Source: Chloroflexota bacterium
Lineage (GTDB): Bacteria; Chloroflexota; Ktedonobacteria; Ktedonobacterales; Ktedonobacteraceae
NCBI GenBank assembly: GCA_902812455.1
Contig: CADDZH010000167.1
Location: 1-6,832 of the forward strand
DNA: 6,832 nucleotides
Direction: 5' to 3'
Shown: positions 1-5,987 of the stretch, piece after piece
How the letters are laid out: each line of letters begins with the position of its first letter
Position numbering within the stretch: position 1 is the stretch's first letter
Position numbers and translations under genes: made by a program
The notes under the pieces: model-generated
What the model was told of the DNA's origin: nothing
The model's input: the letters and a program-made list of their open reading frames with translations, nothing else
Databases searched by the model: none

Positions 1-207
1 TTTATTGGCTATATCATTGCCGGCATTGGCAATTTCCTGCCCAACAATCTTGCTACGATTGCTCCGTTTATCGCCGATCCTGGCGAGTGGCTTTTCTGGC
101 TTAGTTTTTCTGGATTTGGTTTTGTCCTGCTTTCCGAGCGTAGGGTACAGAAAGAGGGAGTAGCGGCCATAACCGGAGCTAGTGACAGCTTGCCAAGCGA
201 AAATTGA
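1..207 (+). CDS. C-terminal end of a small integral membrane protein (partial)
   Basis: Frame 1 is open from the first base to a TGA at 205-207 and gives 68 residues, so the 5' part of the gene lies outside the window. The visible part has two hydrophobic stretches: one beginning GYIIAGIGNFLP, and one around EWLFWLSFSGFGFVLL. A short polar tail rich in Glu, Ser and Ala follows, a layout usual for the last two helices and cytoplasmic tail of a small multipass protein. The pattern of Gly/Pro-rich helix, loop, then a GE(W)L-type final helix recalls the DUF4386 membrane family, but this is a weak resemblance on a short fragment and no function can be assigned. The next gene starts about 50 bases downstream on the same strand, so the two may be co-transcribed. 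Confidence is good that it is a coding tail, low for the family. Confidence 0.65.
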   Translation, partial: FIGYIIAGIGNFLPNNLATIAPFIADPGEWLFWLSFSGFGFVLLSERRVQKEGVAAITGASDSLPSEN

Positions 208-245
208 ACAGTAGCATGTTTTCAATGAGATATTCTGCCCAAATC

Positions 246-250
246 AGGAG
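246..250 (+). promoter_or_regulatory. Shine-Dalgarno AGGAG that favours the ATG at 258
   Basis: AGGAG sits 7 bases before the ATG at 258. A second in-frame ATG at 306 has a G-rich stretch (AGGGGG, about 293-298) at a similar distance, which is a poorer match to the anti-SD sequence. An ORF reading upstream to a TTG at 204 has no recognisable SD. The 258 start gives a protein of 446 residues, the same length as the paralogue at 4645-5985. Confidence 0.55.
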
Positions 251-257
251 CAAGCGT

Positions 258-1598
258 ATGTATCCGGGGAATGGCATGACACAAGAGCGACAAGGGGGTG
301 TTCCCATGAGAAAGAGCCAGTCACGACGGACGAACTTTCAGCTAGAGGGGTTCTGGCTGCACGTGGCGCGAGGAGTATGGCTCGCTTTCGTGCTGGCTGA
401 ACTCGTCATCATTGTGCTCACGCTGTTGGAGTCTCTTAAATATGGGCTTACCATCTGTCCCTGGGCTGCTACAAGCTGCTTTGTCACACCAGCCACGGCA
501 CAAGCGCTTCACCGTGTAGGTGTTGCCCCTTCAAGCTATGCTATCCTCAATCTCATACTGGCGCTGCTCCAGGCGCTGATCTTTCTGGGCGTGGGAGGAT
601 TGCTTTTATGGCGTAAATCGAGCGAACCAATCTGCCTGGCATCCTCCTTCGTCTTTGTGACTATTGGATTGTGGCCTTTCTTTACTTCGAGTACGTATCC
701 ACCTGCGGTTGCCTTCGGGCATATTTCCGCTACATACATACTGCCATTAGCAGGTTACTTCTTAGTGACGTTTCCTGATGGCCGTTTCGCGCCGCGCTGG
801 AGCTGGCTGCTAGTCCTTCTCTGGATAGTGCAGACGATCGTGTTTCAGCTCCCGGGGCCATTCAATATCCTGTCCTGGCCGCCTCTGCTCTTCGCTGCTG
901 AACTGTTACTGACCTATGGAGGGACGCTAGGTGTCCAGATCTATCGCTACGTGCGCGTCTTCAACTACTCACAGCGCCAGCAGGCGAAGTGGCTCGTCTT
1001 TGGAGTTGCAGGATTTATTGCCTTGAATGTCCTATTTAGCCTCATCGCTACCGTATTCCCGGGTACTGGAGCTGCCGGCTCGCCTGTTCAACTGGTAAGC
1101 GGGACGCTATCAATGTATGTACTCGTGATCCTGCCTGTGAGCGTTGGCGTTGCTATCCAGCGCTACCACCTGTGGGACATCGATCTCATTATCAATCGTA
1201 CGCTAGTCTATGGCTCACTCTCGGCGATGCTAGCGCTGGTCTACTTTGGCCTGGTCATCGGCCTGCAGTCGCTCGTGCGTCTCGTGACAGGAAGCATCTC
1301 TGAACAGCCCCTCATCATCGTGGCCTCCACGCTGGCCATAGCGGCGCTCTTCCGGCCATTGCGCAGACGTCTCCAGAGGATCATCGACAGGCGCTTCTAC
1401 CGTCGCAAGTATGATGCGGCGCGTACGCTGGCTGCTTTCAGCGCGACCCTGCGCAATGAGGTGGATCTGGATCAATTGAGTGAGGAATTGGTAGCCGTAG
1501 TGCAGGAGACGATGCAGCCGGCGCATGTCTCGCTCTGGTTGCGCAAGCCAGGGAAAAAAGAAGGGAAGCGATGTGAAGGGTTGATATCCAGATTATGA
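258..1598 (+). CDS. Kinase-less sensor-histidine-kinase-like membrane protein (paralogue A)
   Basis: The 446-residue product is an integral membrane protein that matches the sensory half of the histidine kinase encoded next door. About ten helices can be read (near 39-60, 97-118, 125-146, 155-173, 181-199, 209-229, 244-265, 283-301, 319-340, 350-366). Positive charges place the N and C termini in the cytoplasm. The first external loop has a Cys pair (C67, C74) and an ALHRVGV motif. Two cytoplasmic blocks are shared with both paralogues: VTFPDGRFAPRWSW (170-183) and RYHLWDIDLIINRTLVYG (302-319). After the last helix comes a basic segment (LRRRLQRIIDRRFYRRKYD) and a helix ending QPAHVSLWLR at 429, which looks like the first part of a GAF-type domain. 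The protein then stops: there is no GAF core, no phospho-accepting His and no ATPase domain. Its role is unknown; partnering the adjacent kinase is inference. The start could instead be ATG 306 (430 residues). Confidence 0.85.
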   Translation: MYPGNGMTQERQGGVPMRKSQSRRTNFQLEGFWLHVARGVWLAFVLAELVIIVLTLLESLKYGLTICPWAATSCFVTPATAQALHRVGVAPSSYAILNLILALLQALIFLGVGGLLLWRKSSEPICLASSFVFVTIGLWPFFTSSTYPPAVAFGHISATYILPLAGYFLVTFPDGRFAPRWSWLLVLLWIVQTIVFQLPGPFNILSWPPLLFAAELLLTYGGTLGVQIYRYVRVFNYSQRQQAKWLVFGVAGFIALNVLFSLIATVFPGTGAAGSPVQLVSGTLSMYVLVILPVSVGVAIQRYHLWDIDLIINRTLVYGSLSAMLALVYFGLVIGLQSLVRLVTGSISEQPLIIVASTLAIAALFRPLRRRLQRIIDRRFYRRKYDAARTLAAFSATLRNEVDLDQLSEELVAVVQETMQPAHVSLWLRKPGKKEGKRCEGLISRL

Positions 1599-1631
1599 TA
1601 TACTACAGCTTGATCTATCATCATCTGGATA
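1585..1631. repeat. Long imperfect inverted repeat between paralogue A and the kinase gene
   Basis: TATCCAGATTATGATA (1585-1600) is repeated inverted as TATCATCATCTGGATA (1616-1631), pairing at 15 of 16 positions with a 15-base loop. The left arm contains the TGA stop of the upstream gene (1596-1598) and part of an extended -10 box. The arms are AT-rich and no run of T follows, so it is not a classical intrinsic terminator. It could be an operator for a dimeric regulator at the kinase promoter, or an mRNA hairpin at the 3' end of the upstream message. The dyad itself is plain in the sequence; its role is inference. Confidence 0.7.
1596..1604 (+). promoter_or_regulatory. Putative extended -10 promoter for the kinase-regulator operon
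   Basis: TGATATACT fits an extended -10 (TGn followed by TATACT, 5 of 6 matches to TATAAT). No convincing -35 lies 16-18 bases upstream, which is tolerable for extended -10 promoters. The predicted start near 1611 would leave a leader of about 50 bases before the ATG at 1663. It overlaps the left arm of the inverted repeat, so a protein bound there would be expected to affect transcription. Confidence 0.35.
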
Positions 1632-1662
1632 ATTTGGCACTGCTAAGAAAGCAGGTAGGCCT

Positions 1663-3789
1663 ATGCAGCAGGAACAGCGGGTGAACCAGAACCAGAAAAG
1701 CAGCAGACATCTCTTCGCCGGGCTTCACTTCAGCCGTGCCGGTACGATGATCGCTCGTGTTGTGTGGGTCGTGTTCGCTATAGGCCTCCTTGTCCTCTCT
1801 GCCGGCAGCCTGTTGGCGGACTATGCGCAGGCGCAAATTCCCTGTCACGGGTCCAATTGCGCTATTGGTCAAATCACTGTAGGAAATGTGATGGCACTCC
1901 ATCGGCTGGGTCTTTCCATCCCTCTGTATGAACTATACCCCTTCATCTTCTCACTGGTGGTGAGTGGTATCCTGTTTCTCGTGAGCTGTGTGATTTTCTG
2001 GCGCAGGTCTGACCAGTGGTTCCCTTACTTTGTCTCGCTATGGCTGCTGGTCGGCGCAGCAGTGCCCATCGTTGGTCCGTATTCCTCGCTCTTCCCATCT
2101 CAAGTCATGGGAGTGATCGCAAATGGCCTAGTGATTGTACTGTTGACGGCCTTCGGTGTCTTCTGTGTTACGTTCCCCAACGGGCAGTTTGCGCCACGCT
2201 GGTCATGGCTCATCCCGCTGTTGTGGATCCTGCAATTGATCGCCTTTCTGGCTCCCCCGCCGTTCAACATTACCAACTGGCCTGGTCCGCTCTTTCCTCT
2301 GGAGGCCTTACTCGTCTATGGGAGTACGCTCGTCTTACAGGTCTACCGCTATAAACAGGTTTATACTAGAGCGGAGCGGCAACAGACCAAGTGGCTGGTC
2401 TACGGCCTGGCTATCGCAGTGCTGTATGTCCTCTGCTTTTTCGTACTCTCGGCGGTGCTCTCACCGGATTCGCCTATTCTGCTGTTTCTCCCCCCCGTTC
2501 CGCTTCTCCTTGCCCTCTGTGTTGGTCTCGCGGTTGGAGCAGCGGTGTTGCGCTACCACCTGTGGGATATCGATCTGATTATCAACCGCACGCTGGTCTA
2601 CGGCGCGCTCTCGGCGAGTGTCATTGGCCTGTATGTCCTGATCGTCGGCTATTTTGGGGCGGTATTCCGAACCACGGGCAGCCCTGTAATCGCACTCATT
2701 GCTACTGCTCTCGTAGCGATTGTCTTTCAACCGCTGCGTGGCCTGCTGCAACGAGCGGTCAATCGACTCATGTACGGAGAGCGCGATGACCCGTACCTCG
2801 TCATCTCGCGCCTGGGCAAGCGATTGGAGGAAATACTGGCACCCGATGCTGTACTTCCTACTATCGTCGAGACTGTTGTTCAAGCCCTAAAGTTGCCCTA
2901 TGCGGCAATTAGCTTGAAGCAAGGAGAGGAACTGGTCATCGTGGCCTCCCACGGATCACCGAAAGGGGATATCGTTCGTCTCCCATTAGTCTATCAAGCT
3001 GAACAGGTAGGTGAACTCGACCTTGCTCCGCGTGCCCCTGGCGAGCGCTTCACACCCGCTGATTATCGATTGCTCAACGATCTGGCGAGGCAGGCGGGCA
3101 TCGCAGCCCATGCCGTGCGCCTCACGGCAGACTTGAAGCGCCTGACCATTACACTCCAGGAGGAACGAGAACGGCTGGTGACAGCGCGTGAAGAAGAGCG
3201 CCGCCACTTGCGCCGTGATTTACATGATGGTCTTGGGCCAACTCTGGGCCACCTCACATTGCAGTTGGATGGAGTGAGTGACCTGATTGCGCAGAACCCT
3301 TCCGCTGCTATGGCACAGGTGGCGCAACTGAAAGCCAACGTGCAGGATGCCATGAACGATATCCGGCGTCTGGTCTACTCATTGCGTCCACCGGCACTGG
3401 ACGAACTTGGGCTGGTGACCGCCCTACGCGAACAGGTAGCTCAGTACCATCATGCAGGAGGCCTCACAGTGACGGTCGAAGCACCGGCATCGTTGCCAGC
3501 ATTGCCCGCCGCCGTTGAGGTGGCTGCCTACCGTATTGCGCTCGAAGCGCTGACCAACGTCGTGCGCCATGCTCAGGCACGGACTTGCTGCATCATCCTT
3601 ACCATCACCGATGAACTCGTGCTTGACATAGAGGATGATGGCAAGGGGCTGCCGGATAGGCTCAAGGCGGGAATCGGCTTGCTGTCAATGCGCGAACGCG
3701 CAGCGGAACTTGGCGGTACGTGTATTATTGAAGCGCGGCCAGAAGGCGGTATGCGCGTGCATGCCCGGCTCCCGTTAGCAAAGGAGTGA
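1663..3789 (+). CDS. Membrane sensor histidine kinase, NarL/LiaS type (HisKA_3)
   Basis: This 708-residue two-component sensor is predicted to autophosphorylate on His from ATP and pass the phosphate to the regulator encoded next. The N-terminal module (about 30-356) has roughly ten helices, an external loop with C61 and C66, and the blocks VTFPNGQFAPRWSW (169-182) and RYHLWDIDLIINRTLVYG (297-314) shared with both flanking paralogues. A GAF-like domain follows (about 377-485), then a charged coiled-coil linker (LQEERERLVTAREEERR). The HisKA_3 H-box is RRDLHDGLGPTL with phospho-acceptor H521. The HATPase_c domain shows an N box (E628, N632, H636), a G1 box DDGKG (658-662) and a G2 box GIGLLSMRERA (670-680). 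All key catalytic residues are present, so it should be active. The start is ATG 1663; its SD is weak (AGG at 1653-1655 and 1657-1659). The regulator begins three bases after the stop. The signal sensed is unknown. Confidence 0.95.
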   Translation: MQQEQRVNQNQKSSRHLFAGLHFSRAGTMIARVVWVVFAIGLLVLSAGSLLADYAQAQIPCHGSNCAIGQITVGNVMALHRLGLSIPLYELYPFIFSLVVSGILFLVSCVIFWRRSDQWFPYFVSLWLLVGAAVPIVGPYSSLFPSQVMGVIANGLVIVLLTAFGVFCVTFPNGQFAPRWSWLIPLLWILQLIAFLAPPPFNITNWPGPLFPLEALLVYGSTLVLQVYRYKQVYTRAERQQTKWLVYGLAIAVLYVLCFFVLSAVLSPDSPILLFLPPVPLLLALCVGLAVGAAVLRYHLWDIDLIINRTLVYGALSASVIGLYVLIVGYFGAVFRTTGSPVIALIATALVAIVFQPLRGLLQRAVNRLMYGERDDPYLVISRLGKRLEEILAPDAVLPTIVETVVQALKLPYAAISLKQGEELVIVASHGSPKGDIVRLPLVYQAEQVGELDLAPRAPGERFTPADYRLLNDLARQAGIAAHAVRLTADLKRLTITLQEERERLVTAREEERRHLRRDLHDGLGPTLGHLTLQLDGVSDLIAQNPSAAMAQVAQLKANVQDAMNDIRRLVYSLRPPALDELGLVTALREQVAQYHHAGGLTVTVEAPASLPALPAAVEVAAYRIALEALTNVVRHAQARTCCIILTITDELVLDIEDDGKGLPDRLKAGIGLLSMRERAAELGGTCIIEARPEGGMRVHARLPLAKE

Positions 3790-3792
3790 GCG

Positions 3793-4437
3793 ATGGAAAC
3801 CATTCGCGTGCTGGTCGCCGATGATCATCCCCTCTACCGTGATGGCCTGCGGGCGATGCTAGCGGCTGCACCGGAAACCGAACTGGTTGGCGAGGCCACC
3901 ACTGGTGACGAGGCTATCGCGCAGGCAACTGACCTGCAGCCTGACGTTCTGCTGATGGACTTGCAGATGCCCGGCACTAATGGCATCGAGGCCACACGCC
4001 GCATCCGGCAGACCAGCCCGCACATCGCTATCCTCGTCGTAACCATGTTTTCAGACGATGACTCGGTCTTTGCAGCTTTGCGGTCAGGTGCTCAGGGCTA
4101 CGTTCTGAAGGGGGCGGATCGAGCCGAGTTGCTACGGGCGATCGTCGCCGTCAGCCGTGGCGAGGCGATCTTCAGCCCGGCTATTGCTAAGCGGCTGATG
4201 CGGCACTTCGCCACACTCTCAGCCGAGCAAATGCCTGCCGCTTTCCCGGAACTGACCGACCGTGAGCGGGTGATCTTAGACCTGATCGCGCAAGGGAAAA
4301 GCAATACCGAGATCGCCAGCCGCCTGGTACTCAGCCCCAAGACGGTACGCAACCACATCTCGAATATTTTGAGTAAGCTGCAGGTCGCTGATCGGGCGCA
4401 AGCCATCATTCGCGCACGCGAGGCCGGGCTTGGTTGA
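3793..4437 (+). CDS. NarL/FixJ-family response regulator with LuxR-type HTH
   Basis: The 214-residue product is a transcription factor controlled by phosphorylation, almost certainly by the kinase encoded just upstream. The receiver domain (1-120) has the acidic pair D10-D11, the phospho-acceptor D56 in LLMDLQMPG, T84 and K106, all conserved. A linker leads to a LuxR-type helix-turn-helix (about 152-212): LTDRERVILDLIAQGKSNTEIA and the recognition region SPKTVRNHISNIL. The length is standard for the family. AAGGAG at 3781-3786 lies inside the end of the kinase gene, 6 bases before the ATG, and the gap between stop and start is three bases, so translation is probably coupled. Candidate targets visible here are the twin boxes at 4488-4509 upstream of the next operon, and possibly the dyad at 1585-1631; neither is proven. 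Confidence 0.97.
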   Translation: METIRVLVADDHPLYRDGLRAMLAAAPETELVGEATTGDEAIAQATDLQPDVLLMDLQMPGTNGIEATRRIRQTSPHIAILVVTMFSDDDSVFAALRSGAQGYVLKGADRAELLRAIVAVSRGEAIFSPAIAKRLMRHFATLSAEQMPAAFPELTDRERVILDLIAQGKSNTEIASRLVLSPKTVRNHISNILSKLQVADRAQAIIRAREAGLG

Positions 4438-4453
4438 GAACAAGAGATTGTTC
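4438..4453 (+). other. Small hairpin just after the regulator stop codon
   Basis: GAACAA-GAGA-TTGTTC forms a perfect 6-bp stem closed by GAGA, which fits the GNRA tetraloop pattern. It begins at the base after the TGA of the regulator gene. No T run follows (the next bases are CTTGCTCTG), so it does not meet the usual criteria for an intrinsic terminator. It may stabilise the 3' end of the message, or be chance. Confidence 0.35.
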
Positions 4454-4487
4454 CTTGCTCTGCGGTCATCTCGTATGCTGTTCATTT

Positions 4488-4509
4488 CGTAACGTTTGCC
4501 GTAACGTTT
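4488..4509 (+). promoter_or_regulatory. Twin direct repeat CGTAACGTTT, candidate activator site
   Basis: CGTAACGTTT occurs at 4488-4497 and again at 4500-4509, a 12-bp period, each copy with the palindromic core AACGTT. The downstream copy covers the place where a -35 hexamer would lie relative to the -10 at 4527-4532 (about 4504-4509), where no good -35 is present. That is the usual position for a class II activator site. The nearby LuxR-type regulator is the natural candidate to bind, but this is inference. Confidence 0.5.
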
Positions 4510-4523
4510 TTTGGACGATGGTC

Positions 4524-4532
4524 TGGTATAAT
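4524..4532 (+). promoter_or_regulatory. Extended -10 promoter for the paralogue B/serine hydrolase operon
   Basis: TGGTATAAT is a perfect extended -10 (TGn plus consensus TATAAT at 4527-4532). The -35 region is not consensus and is filled by the direct repeats. TTGGAC at 4511-4516 is only 10 bases from the -10 and cannot act as its -35. Transcription would start near 4539, giving a leader of about 105 bases before the ATG at 4645. In that leader I see no riboswitch, and no terminator beyond an isolated T6 run at 4588-4593 without a stem. Confidence 0.6.
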
Positions 4533-4633
4533 CTTGAGTATAAAGATAGACAATGGCGAACTGGCGAACAGGACACGCTGCTCACGCTTTTTTCGGAAAA
4601 TAGATCGAGGTTGGGAGCTACAGACGAAACGAG

Positions 4634-4639
4634 AGGAGG
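4634..4639 (+). promoter_or_regulatory. Strong Shine-Dalgarno AGGAGG fixing the start at 4645
   Basis: AGGAGG is placed 5 bases before the ATG at 4645. The same frame can be read back to a TTG at 4534, but that start has no SD, and the added 37 residues are polar and Arg-rich and not shared with the paralogues. The TTG also lies just after the -10 box, upstream of the expected transcription start. Confidence 0.75.
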
Positions 4640-4644
4640 GGCAG

Positions 4645-5985
4645 ATGCATAATACCCTTCTTGCAGAGCCTACCCACCCGGTGCTCAAGGGAAACCAACG
4701 GCGGCATGGATGGTGGTTGGTGGCTGCTCGCACGCTCTACGTACTTCTCACAGGCTCTGCCGTTTTCCTGTTCTTTTTCAGCCTCCCGGCATACTATGCC
4801 CAGATGCTGACCATCTGTCCCACGCTTCCCGGTTGCTCGTTTAGCGGCCAGTTGTCACGCGGAACGCTCCCGTGGTTGCAGGCGGTCCATCTGTCCGTCT
4901 CCGCCTACGCGGCCTCGCTGCTCGCTCTCGCGACGTTCCATGCGCTGCTTTCGCTGCTCGTCGGGATCGTGATCGTGTGGCGGCTGTGGGGCAAGTCCAA
5001 TGAATTCCTCGGGCTGCTCACCTCGTTTGTCCTGATCCTCGGGGGAACCCTCGCCAATGCCGGCGGCTTCTTTACGCAGTTCTCTTCCGCTCTTCCTTTC
5101 GTCTTTGACCTCGTGGGGTCTCTCAGCTTTTTTCTCTACTGGCCGGCGTTAGGCATGGTCCTGGTGACATTCCCTACAGGCCGCTTTGCCCCCCGCTGGA
5201 CCTGGCTCGTGATCCTCCTCTGGATCGTTCAGATCCCCTTGTACAGGCTGCTTGGGCAGGCGAGGCTGCCTTTACTCTCTGCTGCAGAACAATTGCTCGT
5301 CTGGGGCGGTTCCTTTGCCGTGCTCGCCTGGCGCTACCGGCACCTGTATACCCATGCCCAACAGCAGCAGGCCAAGTGGTTGCTCTACGGCTTTGTGCCT
5401 TTCTATCTGCTCTACATCCTCTATGGGGCGCTTCAGAGTCTTCCCGCCTTGACCTCCAACTCGCTCTATCAGGTGGTCGGCCCCATCCTCCTCCTGCTCG
5501 CCCATCTGATCGTTCCACTGGCGGTCGGCATTGCACTGTTGCGCTACCGGCTGTGGGACATTGATCGGCTCATCAAGCGCACGCTGGTCTACAGTACGCT
5601 CTCTGTGAGCCTGGTGCTGATCTATGTGAGCCTGATCGTGGGGTTATCATTCCTCTTGCAGGGCGTCATCGGCCAGGGGAATGCGCTGGTCATTGTTGCC
5701 TCGACCCTGGCCATCGCCGCCCTGTTCCAACCCTTGCGCTCGCGTATCCAACACTTCATTGACCGGCGCTTCTATCGTCAGAAGTACGATGCCGCCAAAA
5801 TCATCGCGGCCTTCAATGCGACACTGCGGACCGAAGTGGACTTGAACACCTTGAGTGAGCAACTCCTTGCAGTGATCGAGGAGACGATGCAGCCCACCCA
5901 TGTCTCGCTCTGGCTACGGCCGCCAGCCTCCCCCTCCTCAACGCCAGCAAATAGGCCGTATTGGCCCATCAAAGAGGAGGGGTAA
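4645..5985 (+). CDS. Kinase-less sensor-histidine-kinase-like membrane protein (paralogue B)
   Basis: This 446-residue membrane protein has the architecture of paralogue A and of the kinase's N-terminal module: about ten helices, C58 and C64 in the first external loop, LVTFPTGRFAPRWTW near 173-187, and RYRLWDIDRLIKRTLVYS at 300-317. The last helix and the cytoplasmic stub (353-425, ending MQPTHVSLWLR) align with residues 357-429 of paralogue A at 55 of 73 positions without gaps. The kinase differs from both in the stub part of that segment. A short Pro/Ser-rich tail follows and the protein ends, with no GAF core, H-box or ATPase motifs. It has its own promoter with putative activator boxes, and the stop is followed two bases later by the hydrolase ATG, so the two form an operon. 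A signalling or accessory role beside the kinase is inference; no enzymatic motif is visible. Confidence 0.9.
   Translation: MHNTLLAEPTHPVLKGNQRRHGWWLVAARTLYVLLTGSAVFLFFFSLPAYYAQMLTICPTLPGCSFSGQLSRGTLPWLQAVHLSVSAYAASLLALATFHALLSLLVGIVIVWRLWGKSNEFLGLLTSFVLILGGTLANAGGFFTQFSSALPFVFDLVGSLSFFLYWPALGMVLVTFPTGRFAPRWTWLVILLWIVQIPLYRLLGQARLPLLSAAEQLLVWGGSFAVLAWRYRHLYTHAQQQQAKWLLYGFVPFYLLYILYGALQSLPALTSNSLYQVVGPILLLLAHLIVPLAVGIALLRYRLWDIDRLIKRTLVYSTLSVSLVLIYVSLIVGLSFLLQGVIGQGNALVIVASTLAIAALFQPLRSRIQHFIDRRFYRQKYDAAKIIAAFNATLRTEVDLNTLSEQLLAVIEETMQPTHVSLWLRPPASPSSTPANRPYWPIKEEG
5975..5980 (+). promoter_or_regulatory. Shine-Dalgarno AGGAGG of the serine hydrolase, inside the upstream gene
   Basis: AGGAGG lies within the last codons of paralogue B, 7 bases before the ATG at 5988. 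The TAA of paralogue B (5983-5985) falls between SD and start, an arrangement typical of translational coupling. Confidence 0.75.
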
Positions 5986-5987
5986 CT

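Noticed and set aside
204..234. Possible promoter before paralogue A: TTGAAC with TGA-GATATT
   Set aside because: The spacer is 19 bases and the -10 matches only 4 of 6; co-transcription with the upstream gene is equally likely.
204..257. N-terminal extension of paralogue A from a TTG overlapping the upstream stop (TTGA)
   Set aside because: The TTGA overlap looks like a coupling junction, but no SD precedes the TTG, and the ATG at 258 has AGGAG at the right distance and gives a length equal to paralogue B.
1230..1526. Antisense reading frames opposite the membrane and kinase genes
   Set aside because: They lie wholly opposite well-supported genes, are rich in Arg, Ser and Gln typical of reverse-frame translation, and have no recognisable domain.
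4488..4509. Twin CGTAACGTTT as the start of a CRISPR array or iteron origin
   Set aside because: Only two copies, 12 bp apart, placed in a promoter; no further repeats, spacers, or replication genes nearby.
4565..4595. Possible terminator: short repeats followed by a T6 run at 4588-4593
   Set aside because: The repeats before it (CACGCT, GGCGAAC) are direct, not inverted, so no stem forms.
4553..4603. 16-codon small ORF in the paralogue B leader (starts MANWRTGH)
   Set aside because: It has no SD, no run of a regulatory amino acid, and no attenuator hairpin after it; likely chance.
4534..4644. 37-residue upstream extension of paralogue B
   Set aside because: No SD at the TTG, it starts upstream of the expected transcription start, and its polar Arg-rich sequence is not shared with the paralogues; the AGGAGG-preceded ATG at 4645 is far better.
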